Origin: an uncultured Duncaniella sp.
GTDB lineage: Bacteria > Bacteroidota > Bacteroidia > Bacteroidales > Muribaculaceae
DNA: 27,285 nt
Reading direction: 5' to 3'
Assembly: GCA_910587165.1 (NCBI GenBank)
Contig: CAJUKP010000003.1
Location: forward strand, 1-27,285
The position numbers were made by a program, and so were the translations under genes. Shown piece by piece: positions 7,109 to 14,196 of this stretch. Below the pieces are notes generated by a model, which saw only the letters and a program-made list of their open reading frames with translations, was not told the DNA's origin and did no database searches. Numbering within the stretch: the first letter of the stretch is position 1; every line of letters begins with the position of its first letter.

Positions 7109-7246
7109 TCTCCGGATTCGGAAGCATTCGTCTCCAGATCCACTACATTATGAAAAGCGTTTTTTGCTTTTTCCTGAATTCGAAAATCGCCAAATTAGAG
7201 AAAGGTAGGAAAAGCAGTCACAAAGACGCTCATGCTTGTCGTATAT

Positions 7247-7293
7247 CCGCTCCCCGACAAGGGGTATCGATATCCGATAAGGCGTGGGAGCGG
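7247..7293 (+). ncRNA. Hairpin in the leader of the peptide locus
   Basis: CCGCTCCC (7247-7254) and GGGAGCGG (7286-7293) form a perfect 8-bp GC-rich stem closing a 31-nt loop that itself contains the palindrome TATCGATA. The shape suggests a structured 5' leader or small RNA. I recognise no riboswitch class. Confidence 0.3.
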
Positions 7294-7437
7294 ACTGTTT
7301 ATTACCTTTTGGGCGTTTGGCGATGCCTCGAATTCAATAATCAGTGAATCCATCGTCCCACGCTTTTCTGTACCATCGAATCTTTTTTTAAATCGCCAAT
7401 TCGAGGGGGACGTTAGAGACGGCACAACTCTACAATC

Positions 7438-7560
7438 ATGACTCTAACTTTTGAAGTAACCGAAAAAACAGGAGCCGCTTACGAGATTTCCTGGGGATGT
7501 TTCGCGCAATGCTGCATCAGATCCGAAACAGGCTCCAAAGGCTGGTATATGTTAAGCTGA
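7438..7560 (+). CDS. 40-residue Cys-containing peptide, candidate RiPP precursor
   Basis: A short ORF of 40 residues that ends 97 nt before the radical SAM start. It begins MTLTFEVTEKTGAAYE, then has the Cys-rich stretch GCFAQCCIRS and finishes GSKGWYMLS. Three Cys and two Trp/Tyr-containing segments in the C-terminal half are the kind of side chains that radical SAM/SPASM enzymes modify (thioether or C-C crosslinks). The N-terminal half could serve as the leader. There is no family I can name. Support comes from position, codon continuity and the following hairpin. It could also be a remnant of a larger gene or a chance ORF. Confidence 0.45.
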   Translation: MTLTFEVTEKTGAAYEISWGCFAQCCIRSETGSKGWYMLS

Positions 7561-7561
7561 T

Positions 7562-7576
7562 CCGGCACATCGCCGG
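7562..7576 (+). terminator. Short hairpin between peptide and radical SAM gene
   Basis: CCGGC (7562-7566) and GCCGG (7572-7576) form a compact 5-bp GC stem with a 5-nt loop directly after the peptide stop, followed by TTGTG. It could act as a weak, partial terminator that makes the short peptide mRNA more abundant than the enzyme mRNA, an arrangement known in RiPP operons. That role is inference. Confidence 0.35.
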
Positions 7577-7657
7577 TTGTGATACTTAAATCTGTTATGC
7601 TCTAAATTGGTCTCAATCACCGGAGCATCCTTGATCAGATATAACGTATACATCGCT

Positions 7658-8974
7658 ATGATCAGACAGGTAACCATTGACATAGAGCAACGGTATACAC
7701 TTCCCGAGAATTTAAAGATAGTCAAATTCAAAGAGGTCTATATCGCCATTGCTGTTGAAACGGCGTGTTGGATCGTGCTTGATAACGATTCTCAGCTAAA
7801 ATTTTTCAATCTTCTGAGAGACAAGACAATCAAGGAATCCCTCGACGAATTTGACGGCGATATGAACGATGCCCGTTGGGTGTTGACTCAGATTGAGGCC
7901 AGACAGTTTTGTTCAGATGAATGTCATCCGTTCAAAGAACAAGTCTGTATGATTTATCTGACCAACAAATGCAATCTCAGGTGTCCCCACTGTTTTCTAT
8001 CGGCAGGCGAGGCAAAGCAAAACGAGATGTCAACCGATGAGATCTTTTCACTTATAGGCAATCTTGCAGCCAACGGATTCAAAGAAGTTACATTCTCGGG
8101 TGGCGAGATAGCCCTCCACCCACGGCTGACCGACATAGTAGACTGCGCTTATAGACATGGAATGGATGTCAGCCTGTTGACCAATGGTATCCTGTGGGAC
8201 AGACGTATGGTAGAACAGGTCGCTGACAAAATCGCTTCTGTTCAGATAAGTATCGACGGCTTCTCCGAGGAAGAGAATTCCAGAATGAGGGGAGCCGGCA
8301 ACTTTGAAAAAGCTTTGGAGACAGTGGATCTTTTCATGGAGAAAGGTGTGAGAACTCAGGTTGCCATGACACCCTATCCTGATGACACCCTTAAAGGGAA
8401 GATTGCGGAATTTGCGAAATTCGCCAAATCCCTTAAAGCCAGATACGGCAATTCCAATCGTCTGAAGATCGTATTCACTTCCGGGTTTATGGATGGCCGC
8501 GAAATTTCACTATCCAGACAGCAAAGGGATGCCTACAGCGACACAATGAATCACGTCATACAGGAATACCTTGAGGAAGACGCAAAGGACTATCCTTTCA
8601 TTCTTGACCACCAACAGCGGAAAATCATGACCAACTGCAGTTACGGCTGTCCTAACATATCGTCTGATGGTGATGTCTATATATGCAGTCGTTCCGGATT
8701 GAAACCTGTCGCTAATATCCGCACCCACACCATGAATGAGATCATGGACATTTCGCGCCGGGCCTCAGCCTTGTCAGAAATCAACAATCTTGAACCATGC
8801 AACAGATGCCATCTCAAGTATATCTGTGGAGGAGGTTGCCGCATTGACGAATTTCCGGCGATGAAGACCGGGCCCTACAAACTTGACCGGGCTCCCGGAC
8901 GAGAATGCAATGAAAGCGTAAAAAATGAATTCTACGAATTGATGATACGCACAAACAAATTAATATTCCAATAA
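7658..8974 (+). CDS. Radical SAM/SPASM peptide maturase with PqqD-like N-terminus
   Basis: Encodes 438 residues from the ATG at 7658; an upstream in-frame TTG at 7607 is less likely. Residues 1-84 resemble a PqqD-type RiPP recognition domain (ACWIVLDNDSQLKFFNLL, then a helix ending VLTQIEARQF). The radical SAM core has the 4Fe-4S motif CNLRCPHC (Cys105, Cys109, Cys112), the SAM-binding GGE (148-150) and a beta-strand SIDG near 198-201. The C-terminal SPASM domain shows Cys327, 331, 343, 381, 384, 390, 394 and 417, with the typical CGGGCR segment, enough for two auxiliary clusters. Such enzymes cut SAM to a 5'-deoxyadenosyl radical and install thioether, C-C or other links in a peptide. It lies between two small peptide genes, which supports a maturase role. 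The exact subfamily is not recognised. Confidence 0.85.
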   Translation: MIRQVTIDIEQRYTLPENLKIVKFKEVYIAIAVETACWIVLDNDSQLKFFNLLRDKTIKESLDEFDGDMNDARWVLTQIEARQFCSDECHPFKEQVCMIYLTNKCNLRCPHCFLSAGEAKQNEMSTDEIFSLIGNLAANGFKEVTFSGGEIALHPRLTDIVDCAYRHGMDVSLLTNGILWDRRMVEQVADKIASVQISIDGFSEEENSRMRGAGNFEKALETVDLFMEKGVRTQVAMTPYPDDTLKGKIAEFAKFAKSLKARYGNSNRLKIVFTSGFMDGREISLSRQQRDAYSDTMNHVIQEYLEEDAKDYPFILDHQQRKIMTNCSYGCPNISSDGDVYICSRSGLKPVANIRTHTMNEIMDISRRASALSEINNLEPCNRCHLKYICGGGCRIDEFPAMKTGPYKLDRAPGRECNESVKNEFYELMIRTNKLIFQ

Positions 8975-8989
8975 CCAAAACAAACAATC

Positions 8990-9118
8990 ATGAACTACTA
9001 CGACGACGAACGAGACAATGAAGACTATGATGTAAGCGAAGAGGAGCTGAATGACTGGATCAGAGACTGCGAGGAGATGAATCCCGGTTCCACGGGCTAT
9101 TCCACACAGTTTGACTAA
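8990..9118 (+). CDS. 42-residue acidic peptide, second candidate maturase substrate
   Basis: The ATG at 8990 lies 15 nt after the radical SAM stop, so it is very likely in the same transcript. The product is strongly acidic: MNYYDDERDNEDYDV, then SEEELNDWIRDCEEMN, then PGSTGYSTQFD. It has one Cys and several Tyr, plus a Trp in a probable amphipathic helix. Such a helix followed by a small polar tail is compatible with a leader-plus-core precursor, or with a small partner protein. I know of no named family. The tight spacing is the main support. Confidence 0.55.
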   Translation: MNYYDDERDNEDYDVSEEELNDWIRDCEEMNPGSTGYSTQFD

Positions 9119-9136
9119 TCATCAGATAACTGACCG

Positions 9137-9218
9137 CAGACAGAATTTCTTTCACAGTCTGTCTGTATGGCTACTGATAATGAGCAGGTAGTATCCATAT
9201 CCTGCATATTGCCTGCTC
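9137..9218 (+). other. Two small hairpins between the acidic peptide and the BspA-like gene
   Basis: CAGACAG/CTGTCTG (9137-9143 and 9159-9165) and GAGCAGG/CCTGCTC (9182-9188 and 9212-9218) are perfect 7-bp inverted repeats. Neither is followed by a T-run. They may weaken read-through from the radical SAM unit into the next gene. Confidence 0.3.
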
Positions 9219-9288
9219 GCCATAATGTGATGGCAACATCCATTACCACAATGAAATCAACAAATCAGAAATATATTTCAATAAACCA

Positions 9289-10326
9289 ATGAAGAAACTG
9301 TTAATACTCTTATCCATGCTTGCAGGCTCCATCATAAGAATGGCTGCATCTTACGACGTGGAGATAGACGGCATCTACTACAATCTCGGTCCGACCGCCG
9401 AAGTAACGTATGGTGAAAAAAAATATCAAGATAAGGAAATCTCCATACCGAGCCATATCTCTTACGATGGAAACAGGTATGTTGTCACAACCATAGGCGA
9501 GGATGCATTCAGAGGATGCAATCGGCTCCAGAAAATAACACTTCCCTACACCTTATCCAAACTTGGTAAAGGTTGTTTTGCAGAATGTCTTCGTCTGGAA
9601 TCAATCACGATTCCCAGTAAAGTGAGTACCATTGACGAGGAAGCATTCAAATCATCATCATTAAAACACGTGGTGTTTGAAGATGGATGTAAGAGTTGTT
9701 TTTCTATCGGCAAATATGCTTTTTCGCACACACAGATCGAATCCATCACTCTACCTGCCGATTTAGGCACTATCGAGGAAGGAGCCTTTATGTCATGTGC
9801 CAGTCTGACAAATGTTGTTTTTCCAGATGATTTCAGAAGAATTGACGCAGATGCTTTCAGATATAGCGGACTTAAAGAAATAACATTACCTTCCGGCATA
9901 AGCAGAATTGGACTAAAGGCCTTTTATGGATGCCCCCTCGAAACCATAAATGTACTTGCTGCAGAGCCTCCTATAACAAATAGCATTGATGAGACCAACT
10001 GGGGGTTTCCTTTTGATAATACCACCTATAAGGATGCGATTGTGTATGTCCCCACCGAGTATCTGGACACCTATCTGAATGAACGCTTTTGGGGCAAAGA
10101 CATAAGTCATTTAGGACATACTTATCCGTGGTTCAGGAATATCCGGCCCAAGGATTTCACAGCTATTGAAGATGTGATTGAGGATGGCGTGGTTTCATGG
10201 ACCGTATATGATCTGAACGGTGTGATGGTAAGCAAAGATTGTCCTGTCGGGGAACTCAGACAGCTGAAGTCTGGCATATATATTCTGCAATCCGGAAGCG
10301 TCATCAAAAAAATCATGATTCCTTAA
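9289..10326 (+). CDS. Secreted BspA-like leucine-rich-repeat protein
   Basis: A 345-residue exported protein. Residues 1-20 are a signal peptide. Residues about 60-235 contain BspA-type (LRR_5) repeats of the form IGEDAFRGC..LQKITLP, CFAECLRLESITIP, AFMSCASLTNVVFP and AFRYSGLKEITLPSG. These make a right-handed solenoid used for binding or adhesion. The last 75 residues look like a Bacteroidetes C-terminal sorting or anchoring tail: WTVYDLNGVMVSKD, LKSGIYIL, and the end VIKKIMIP. No catalytic domain is seen. It follows the peptide/radical SAM locus on the same strand after 170 nt; a functional link is only a guess. A strong hairpin follows the stop. Confidence 0.85.
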   Translation: MKKLLILLSMLAGSIIRMAASYDVEIDGIYYNLGPTAEVTYGEKKYQDKEISIPSHISYDGNRYVVTTIGEDAFRGCNRLQKITLPYTLSKLGKGCFAECLRLESITIPSKVSTIDEEAFKSSSLKHVVFEDGCKSCFSIGKYAFSHTQIESITLPADLGTIEEGAFMSCASLTNVVFPDDFRRIDADAFRYSGLKEITLPSGISRIGLKAFYGCPLETINVLAAEPPITNSIDETNWGFPFDNTTYKDAIVYVPTEYLDTYLNERFWGKDISHLGHTYPWFRNIRPKDFTAIEDVIEDGVVSWTVYDLNGVMVSKDCPVGELRQLKSGIYILQSGSVIKKIMIP

Positions 10327-10383
10327 ATCCGGTAGTGGAATACCGATTCCTACAGCCAACGACCGGCTGAATGTAACAAATAA

Positions 10384-10437
10384 AAACAGTTCCTATGTCT
10401 ACTGTAAATTATGCAGGCATAGGAACTGTTTATTTTT
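10384..10437. terminator. Bidirectional terminator between the BspA-like gene and meaB
   Basis: A 14-bp perfect stem (10384-10397 against 10418-10431, core ACAGTTCCTATG) is flanked by an A-run on the left and TATTTTTCT on the right, so it should work for both convergent genes. Confidence 0.8.
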
Positions 10438-10474
10438 CTCTTTACCTCTCCGCGGGGGGAGGTGGTTGGCAGGA

Positions 10475-11563
10475 TTATCTGTTTTGGAAATACCTGTCGA
10501 GCACGTCTTTGGCCGCGGTGAAAGAACTCTGCTGGTTGGCGAGGACACGCATCTCCTTCTCGGCAAGCATATTCTCAATCTCGGGATTGTGGTAGAAATG
10601 ATTGCGGAGCTGCTCGTCGATGGTCTCATACATCCAATAGCGGGCCTGTTGGGCGCGTCGCTGCCCGAAATATCCGTTTTGCATCACGAAAGCGAAATAG
10701 CGGTCTATCATGTCCCACACCTCCGGAATGCCAAGTTCGAAATAACCTGAATAGGTGAGCACCTCCGGAGTCCAACCCGATGCAGGAGTGGGGAACAGAT
10801 GGAGCGCGCTTCTGAACTGGGCCTGGGCGAGCTGGGCACGGGCTATGTTGTCGCCGTCGGCCTTGTTGATCACAATACCGTCTGCCATCTCCATGATGCC
10901 GCGTTTGATACCCTGCAACTCGTCGCCGGTTCCGGCGAGCTGTATGAGCAGAAAGAAATCCACCATCGAATGGACGGCGGTCTCACTCTGTCCCACACCT
11001 ACGGTCTCTACAAATATATTGTTGAATCCGGCGGCCTCGCACAGCACTATGGTCTCCCTGGTCTTACGGGCCACACCGCCGAGCGATCCTGCCGATGGCG
11101 AGGGGCGGATGAAAGCGTCCGGATGTACCGAGAGTTTCTCCATGCGGGTCTTGTCGCCGAGAATGCTGCCCTTGGTGCGTTCGCTCGACGGGTCGATGGC
11201 AAGCACAGCGAGTTTGCCACCCTGCTTCAGCACGTGAAGGCCGAACACGTCGATCGACGTGCTCTTTCCCGCCCCGGGCACACCCGTGATGCCTATGCGG
11301 CGAGAGTTGCCGGAATAGGGAAGACACTTTTCAATCACCTCCTGCGCTATGGCCTGATGTGAGGGGGAGAGGCTCTCCACCAGTGTGACCGAGCGGGAGA
11401 GTGTGGTCATATTCCCCTTCAGTATCCCCTCCACAAGCTCGCCGGCTGTGGGCAGGGGTGCCTTGCGGCGCTTCTTCAGATATGGGTTCACACTTGGAGG
11501 CTGCGACACGCCTGAATTGACGGTAAGGCCCCCGAATTGCTTATCGTTTTCTATATGTTCCAT
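10475..11563 (-). CDS. meaB: Methylmalonyl-CoA mutase-associated GTPase
   Basis: A 362-residue G3E-family P-loop GTPase of the MeaB/ArgK group. MeaB loads and protects the adenosylcobalamin cofactor of methylmalonyl-CoA mutase, which Bacteroidales use in propionate formation. Walker A is GVPGAGKST at 94-102; the switch and Walker B area is VETVGVGQSE near 185-194; the guanine-specificity motif NKAD is at 233-236. ERTKGSILGDKTRM is a family signature near 128-141. The C-terminal helical dimerisation arm spans about 300-362. It is third in a minus-strand operon after two DUF1573 genes, 23 nt after the second. The mutase subunits are not in the window. Confidence 0.94.
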   Translation of the reverse strand: MEHIENDKQFGGLTVNSGVSQPPSVNPYLKKRRKAPLPTAGELVEGILKGNMTTLSRSVTLVESLSPSHQAIAQEVIEKCLPYSGNSRRIGITGVPGAGKSTSIDVFGLHVLKQGGKLAVLAIDPSSERTKGSILGDKTRMEKLSVHPDAFIRPSPSAGSLGGVARKTRETIVLCEAAGFNNIFVETVGVGQSETAVHSMVDFFLLIQLAGTGDELQGIKRGIMEMADGIVINKADGDNIARAQLAQAQFRSALHLFPTPASGWTPEVLTYSGYFELGIPEVWDMIDRYFAFVMQNGYFGQRRAQQARYWMYETIDEQLRNHFYHNPEIENMLAEKEMRVLANQQSSFTAAKDVLDRYFQNR

Positions 11564-11586
11564 GGTTGAGATCTGTCATTGTCAAG

Positions 11587-12669
11587 TCATTTCAGCTCAC
11601 CGACCACCCTCACCATTGTCGACGGACGTTCGGGGTCGTTGGCTATTATATTTATGCGGGCGTTGAGAAGCTCGGCGCTCCTGATTTTCTCCGGAATCAC
11701 CGTCACCTCGGCCTTCACACTCTTGCCGGGCTTGATTTTCATATCCTTGAGTTTCACCTCCACGGCCGCATCCTGGCATGAGACACGACGGATGATGAGA
11801 GTCGACCGCCCCTTGTTGGTGATCGTGAAGGTGCGTTTCATCGGCTTGTCATTCCTGCTGATCCGCTCGAGATCTATGGCAACAGGCTCCACGTCGATCA
11901 CCGGGGCCTCAGCCCGCTCGCGTTCCGTCAGGCGGGTGAAATCCTCGCTGAGCAGGGCCACGGTCTCCACCTCCTGCACGGCATCAGAGCCGCGGTCGGG
12001 ATGAAAATTGAACGAACCTGTCAGCGCGCCCCACTGATTCGCAGGGGCATGGAGCACAGTTGAGATTATGAACTGCTCGCCCGGACCAACGGCCTCGGGC
12101 TGTATCATCACGTTGAGCCAGCGCGGGGCATCGGTGACATACGGATGTATTGAATCGGCCGTCGCGTTATAGCCTTCCATATATTGTCCGGTGGTCTCCC
12201 CTACATATACTTTGCCGTATGGGATGTTGGTGGAGCGCAGTTTCACCCCGCTCTCACCCACCGCTACCGGGAAACGTGTGCGCAGGGTATTGGATGCCCC
12301 TATCACCGTGCCCCTGATGGTGAGCGCGGTGCGCAGCGGATCGGTATCGCAGTCCACCTTTATCTGTTTCATGAATTTTCCCGGACGTCCTTCGGGATTA
12401 TATCCCACCCTTATCACGGCGGTGTCGCCGGGAGCCACCGGAGCGGTTGAATACTCCGGACGGGTGCAACCGCAGTTGGCCCGCGCCGCCAGTATGGCGA
12501 GAGGCTCCGTTCCTTCGTTGACAAGGTAGAACTCGCAATAGACCGTGCCGAGATTCTCATCGAAAGCACCGAAATCATGATTCTTTGCCACCCAACAGCC
12601 CGAAGCCCCTGCCCCGAGGGCGGTCAGGAGACATACGGCGGACAGCACACTGTTAAGTATCCTTCTCAT
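11587..12669 (-). CDS. Long DUF1573-domain exported protein
   Basis: A 360-residue protein with an N-terminal signal of about 24 residues ending in ASGC; the poor lipobox (Ala at -3) makes lipidation uncertain. The first DUF1573-type Ig-like domain (about 30-130) includes LVNEGTEPLAILAARANCGCT with the characteristic CGC. A middle region (about 140-260) has a similar beta fold. The C-terminal part (about 262-360) repeats the ITNKGRSTLIIRRVSC pattern, with only one Cys. DUF1573 proteins resemble ASPM-SPD-2-Hydin domains; no enzymatic role is known. It starts 4 nt after the stop of the short DUF1573 gene, so the two are co-transcribed. Confidence 0.8.
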   Translation of the reverse strand: MRRILNSVLSAVCLLTALGAGASGCWVAKNHDFGAFDENLGTVYCEFYLVNEGTEPLAILAARANCGCTRPEYSTAPVAPGDTAVIRVGYNPEGRPGKFMKQIKVDCDTDPLRTALTIRGTVIGASNTLRTRFPVAVGESGVKLRSTNIPYGKVYVGETTGQYMEGYNATADSIHPYVTDAPRWLNVMIQPEAVGPGEQFIISTVLHAPANQWGALTGSFNFHPDRGSDAVQEVETVALLSEDFTRLTERERAEAPVIDVEPVAIDLERISRNDKPMKRTFTITNKGRSTLIIRRVSCQDAAVEVKLKDMKIKPGKSVKAEVTVIPEKIRSAELLNARINIIANDPERPSTMVRVVGELK

Positions 12670-12673
12670 AGCG

Positions 12674-13057
12674 TCAGGGAATCACTACACCTGTAAACGA
12701 CAGTTTGACTCTCTTTGACTTATCGGAAAACTGCACCTTCACGCTGCGGTTCACCTCACCCTTATAGCTCCTGGGATCAAACTTGATCACAATCTTCCCA
12801 CTCTTGCCGGGCGCGATAGGCTCCTTGGGAAACTGAGGTTTCGTGCAGTGACAGCCGCCATTGGTCACAGTCACCACGCTGATTGGAGAGGATCCGATAT
12901 TGGTGAACACATAGTCCATCTCGACCAATCCCCCCTTTGACGGGACATTGCCGAAATCAATACGGGTGGTCTCGAACTTAACATTGTCTTTCTTCGCAGC
13001 CATGGCCACAGCCACAGCTCCAAAGACAAGCATCAGAGTCAATAAAAATTTCTTCAT
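12674..13057 (-). CDS. Short DUF1573-domain secreted protein
   Basis: Encodes 127 residues from the ATG at 13057; an adjacent ATG at 13060 adds one Met, and a longer frame to 13096 would start upstream of the promoter box. Signal peptide at 1-21 (KKFLLTLMLVFGAVAVAMA). One Ig-like DUF1573 domain follows: VFTNIGSSPISVVTVTNGGCHCT and PIAPGKSGKIVIKFDP, with the GCHC Cys pair. Probably periplasmic or surface associated; function unknown. It heads the operon with the long DUF1573 gene and meaB. A TATTTTTG box at 13066-13073 lies only 8 nt before this ATG. Confidence 0.85.
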   Translation of the reverse strand: MKKFLLTLMLVFGAVAVAMAAKKDNVKFETTRIDFGNVPSKGGLVEMDYVFTNIGSSPISVVTVTNGGCHCTKPQFPKEPIAPGKSGKIVIKFDPRSYKGEVNRSVKVQFSDKSKRVKLSFTGVVIP

Positions 13058-13065
13058 CATAGCTG

Positions 13066-13073
13066 CAAAAATA
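13066..13073 (-). promoter_or_regulatory. Candidate -7 box of the DUF1573-meaB operon
   Basis: TATTTTTG read on the minus strand matches TAnnTTTG. It ends 5-8 nt before the possible start codons, so the leader would be very short. No -33 TTG was found at the expected distance. Confidence 0.4.
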
Positions 13074-13137
13074 CACATTTTATTTGAGAACGCCACATAC
13101 GTGCCGGTTGTTGAACCGCCGTATAGGGATTTTTTTG

Positions 13138-13145
13138 TAATTTTG
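13138..13145 (+). promoter_or_regulatory. -7 box of the YczE-like gene
   Basis: TAATTTTG matches TAnnTTTG and ends 20 nt before the ATG. The nearest TTG (13111-13113) is 24 nt upstream, a little far. The divergent DUF1573 box lies 64 nt away. Confidence 0.45.
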
Positions 13146-13165
13146 CACTTGTAAAATAGGTTTCT

Positions 13166-13924
13166 ATGATTTCAACAGCTGTATCAGTTTCCAAGGAAAA
13201 AGTAATTTCATTCGTCTGGCAGCACATTCTGCTCTTGTTCTCTCTCTATCTCATGACGCTCGGTGTCGTCCTCTGCATCAAGTCCGATCTGGGCAGCAGC
13301 GTCATCTCATCACTACCTCTTTCAATGTCCACCGCCGGACAATCAGGCATCGTCCCGGCCCTCAGCGTAGGCGGCTACACTATTGTGATGAACTTCGTCT
13401 TCGTGGCCCTTCAGATGGCCATTCTCCGCCGCCGGTTCGAGCCTGTCCAGCTCTTCCAGCTCCTCATCGGCCTCGTGTTCGGCTGGCTCATCGACCTCAA
13501 TATGCTTCTGACCGACGGACTCGTGTGTGCCACCACGACAGCACGCGTAATCACCCAGGCCGCGGGATGCACGGTGATGGGCATCGGCATAGCCTTCGAG
13601 GTGAGGTGCGGATCTGTCACAATGCCGGGAGAGGGACTCCCCGTGGCCCTGAGCCGTATTACCGGACGCCCCTTCCCGCAGATGAAAATCTATGTCGACA
13701 CCACTCTCGTCATTCTCGCTGTGGCAAGCTGCTACCTCTTCTTCGGACAGTGGAGATGGAACATCATCGGCCCCGGCACACTCTTCGCCATGGTCTATGT
13801 CGGCATCGTGGTAAAATCCGTATCAGCCCGCATCGCATGGTTCGACCGCCTGCTCCACTACCGTCCCGGCTTCCGCCGCTACATATTCGGCCTCGCGAGG
13901 TTCATCTACCGGGGAAAGAGATAA
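13166..13924 (+). CDS. YczE/YitT-like multi-pass membrane protein
   Basis: A 252-residue inner-membrane protein of the YczE/DUF6198 type, function unknown. Five or six hydrophobic segments are visible: about 17-37 (HILLLFSLYLMTLGVVLCI), 65-85, 95-115, 125-145, 170-190 and 195-215. Recognisable features are the first-helix GVVLCIKSDLGSS and GVGIAFEVRCGSVTMPGEGL-like loop (here GIGIAFEVRCGSVTMPGEG at about 138-156), as in this family. The C-terminus is basic and cytoplasmic. It is a single gene, with its own -7 box and a strong terminator. Confidence 0.8.
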   Translation: MISTAVSVSKEKVISFVWQHILLLFSLYLMTLGVVLCIKSDLGSSVISSLPLSMSTAGQSGIVPALSVGGYTIVMNFVFVALQMAILRRRFEPVQLFQLLIGLVFGWLIDLNMLLTDGLVCATTTARVITQAAGCTVMGIGIAFEVRCGSVTMPGEGLPVALSRITGRPFPQMKIYVDTTLVILAVASCYLFFGQWRWNIIGPGTLFAMVYVGIVVKSVSARIAWFDRLLHYRPGFRRYIFGLARFIYRGKR

Positions 13925-13957
13925 GAATACAATAACTCCTCACATTCCACAACTTAC

Positions 13958-14003
13958 GAAACCGAAACACGCCTTTATGGTATGTTTCGGTTTCTTATTC
14001 TCT
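13958..14003 (+). terminator. Terminator after the YczE-like gene
   Basis: GAAACCGAAACA (13958-13969) and TGTTTCGGTTTC (13983-13994) form a perfect 12-bp stem with a 13-nt loop, followed by TTATTCTCT. Confidence 0.75.
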
Positions 14004-14072
14004 ATCTTTCGCTCAAAACTCGGACGCCTTTCATAAAACTTTTATTTCGCATTACATTTTTTTGCCAAAAAA

Positions 14073-14103
14073 TTTGTAATTACAGAAATTTAACCTACTT
14101 TTG
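14073..14103 (+). promoter_or_regulatory. susC-susD promoter
   Basis: TTTG (14073-14076), a 19-nt spacer and TACTTTTG (14096-14103) match the consensus. The predicted start near 14107 gives a leader of about 90 nt. No sigma/anti-sigma, hybrid two-component or SusR-like regulator gene lies nearby. Confidence 0.65.
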
Positions 14104-14196
14104 CGATATTAAAGTTCCATAAGACTTTCTCATCATAGTTTCTTGACAGTTTCATTCACTATCAACTATACCTTAAATCATTAATCACAGAATCCA

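Larger units (their letters stand above)
6890..7437 (+). other. Intergenic region with promoter and long leader
   Basis: About 550 bases with no convincing gene. Positions 7078-7108 carry a canonical plus-strand promoter. The roughly 325 bases from there to the small peptide gene at 7438 would be transcribed as a leader or separate RNA, and contain an 8-bp perfect inverted repeat (7247-7254 and 7286-7293). Between 7195 and 7441 several frames on both strands stay open, but none has a start, composition or family resemblance that I trust. Confidence 0.5.

Noticed and set aside
7024..7347. 107-residue open frame across the leader region
   Set aside because: It starts upstream of the predicted promoter, has no recognisable domain or signal, and competes with open frames on both strands. 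It looks like low stop density, not a gene.
7195..7441. Overlapping open frames on both strands (69 and 76 residues), the plus one ending over the small peptide start
   Set aside because: Neither shows family resemblance or coding-like composition. The ATGA overlap with the peptide start could be coincidence. Kept only as part of the leader finding.
9167..9292. 41-residue ORF whose stop overlaps the BspA-like start (ATGA)
   Set aside because: An ORF this short is likely by chance; its residues show no pattern, and it spans one of the small hairpins. Conservation would be needed to revive it.
10799..11362. 187-residue plus-strand open frame opposite meaB
   Set aside because: Shadow frame; the minus-strand MeaB motifs are unambiguous.
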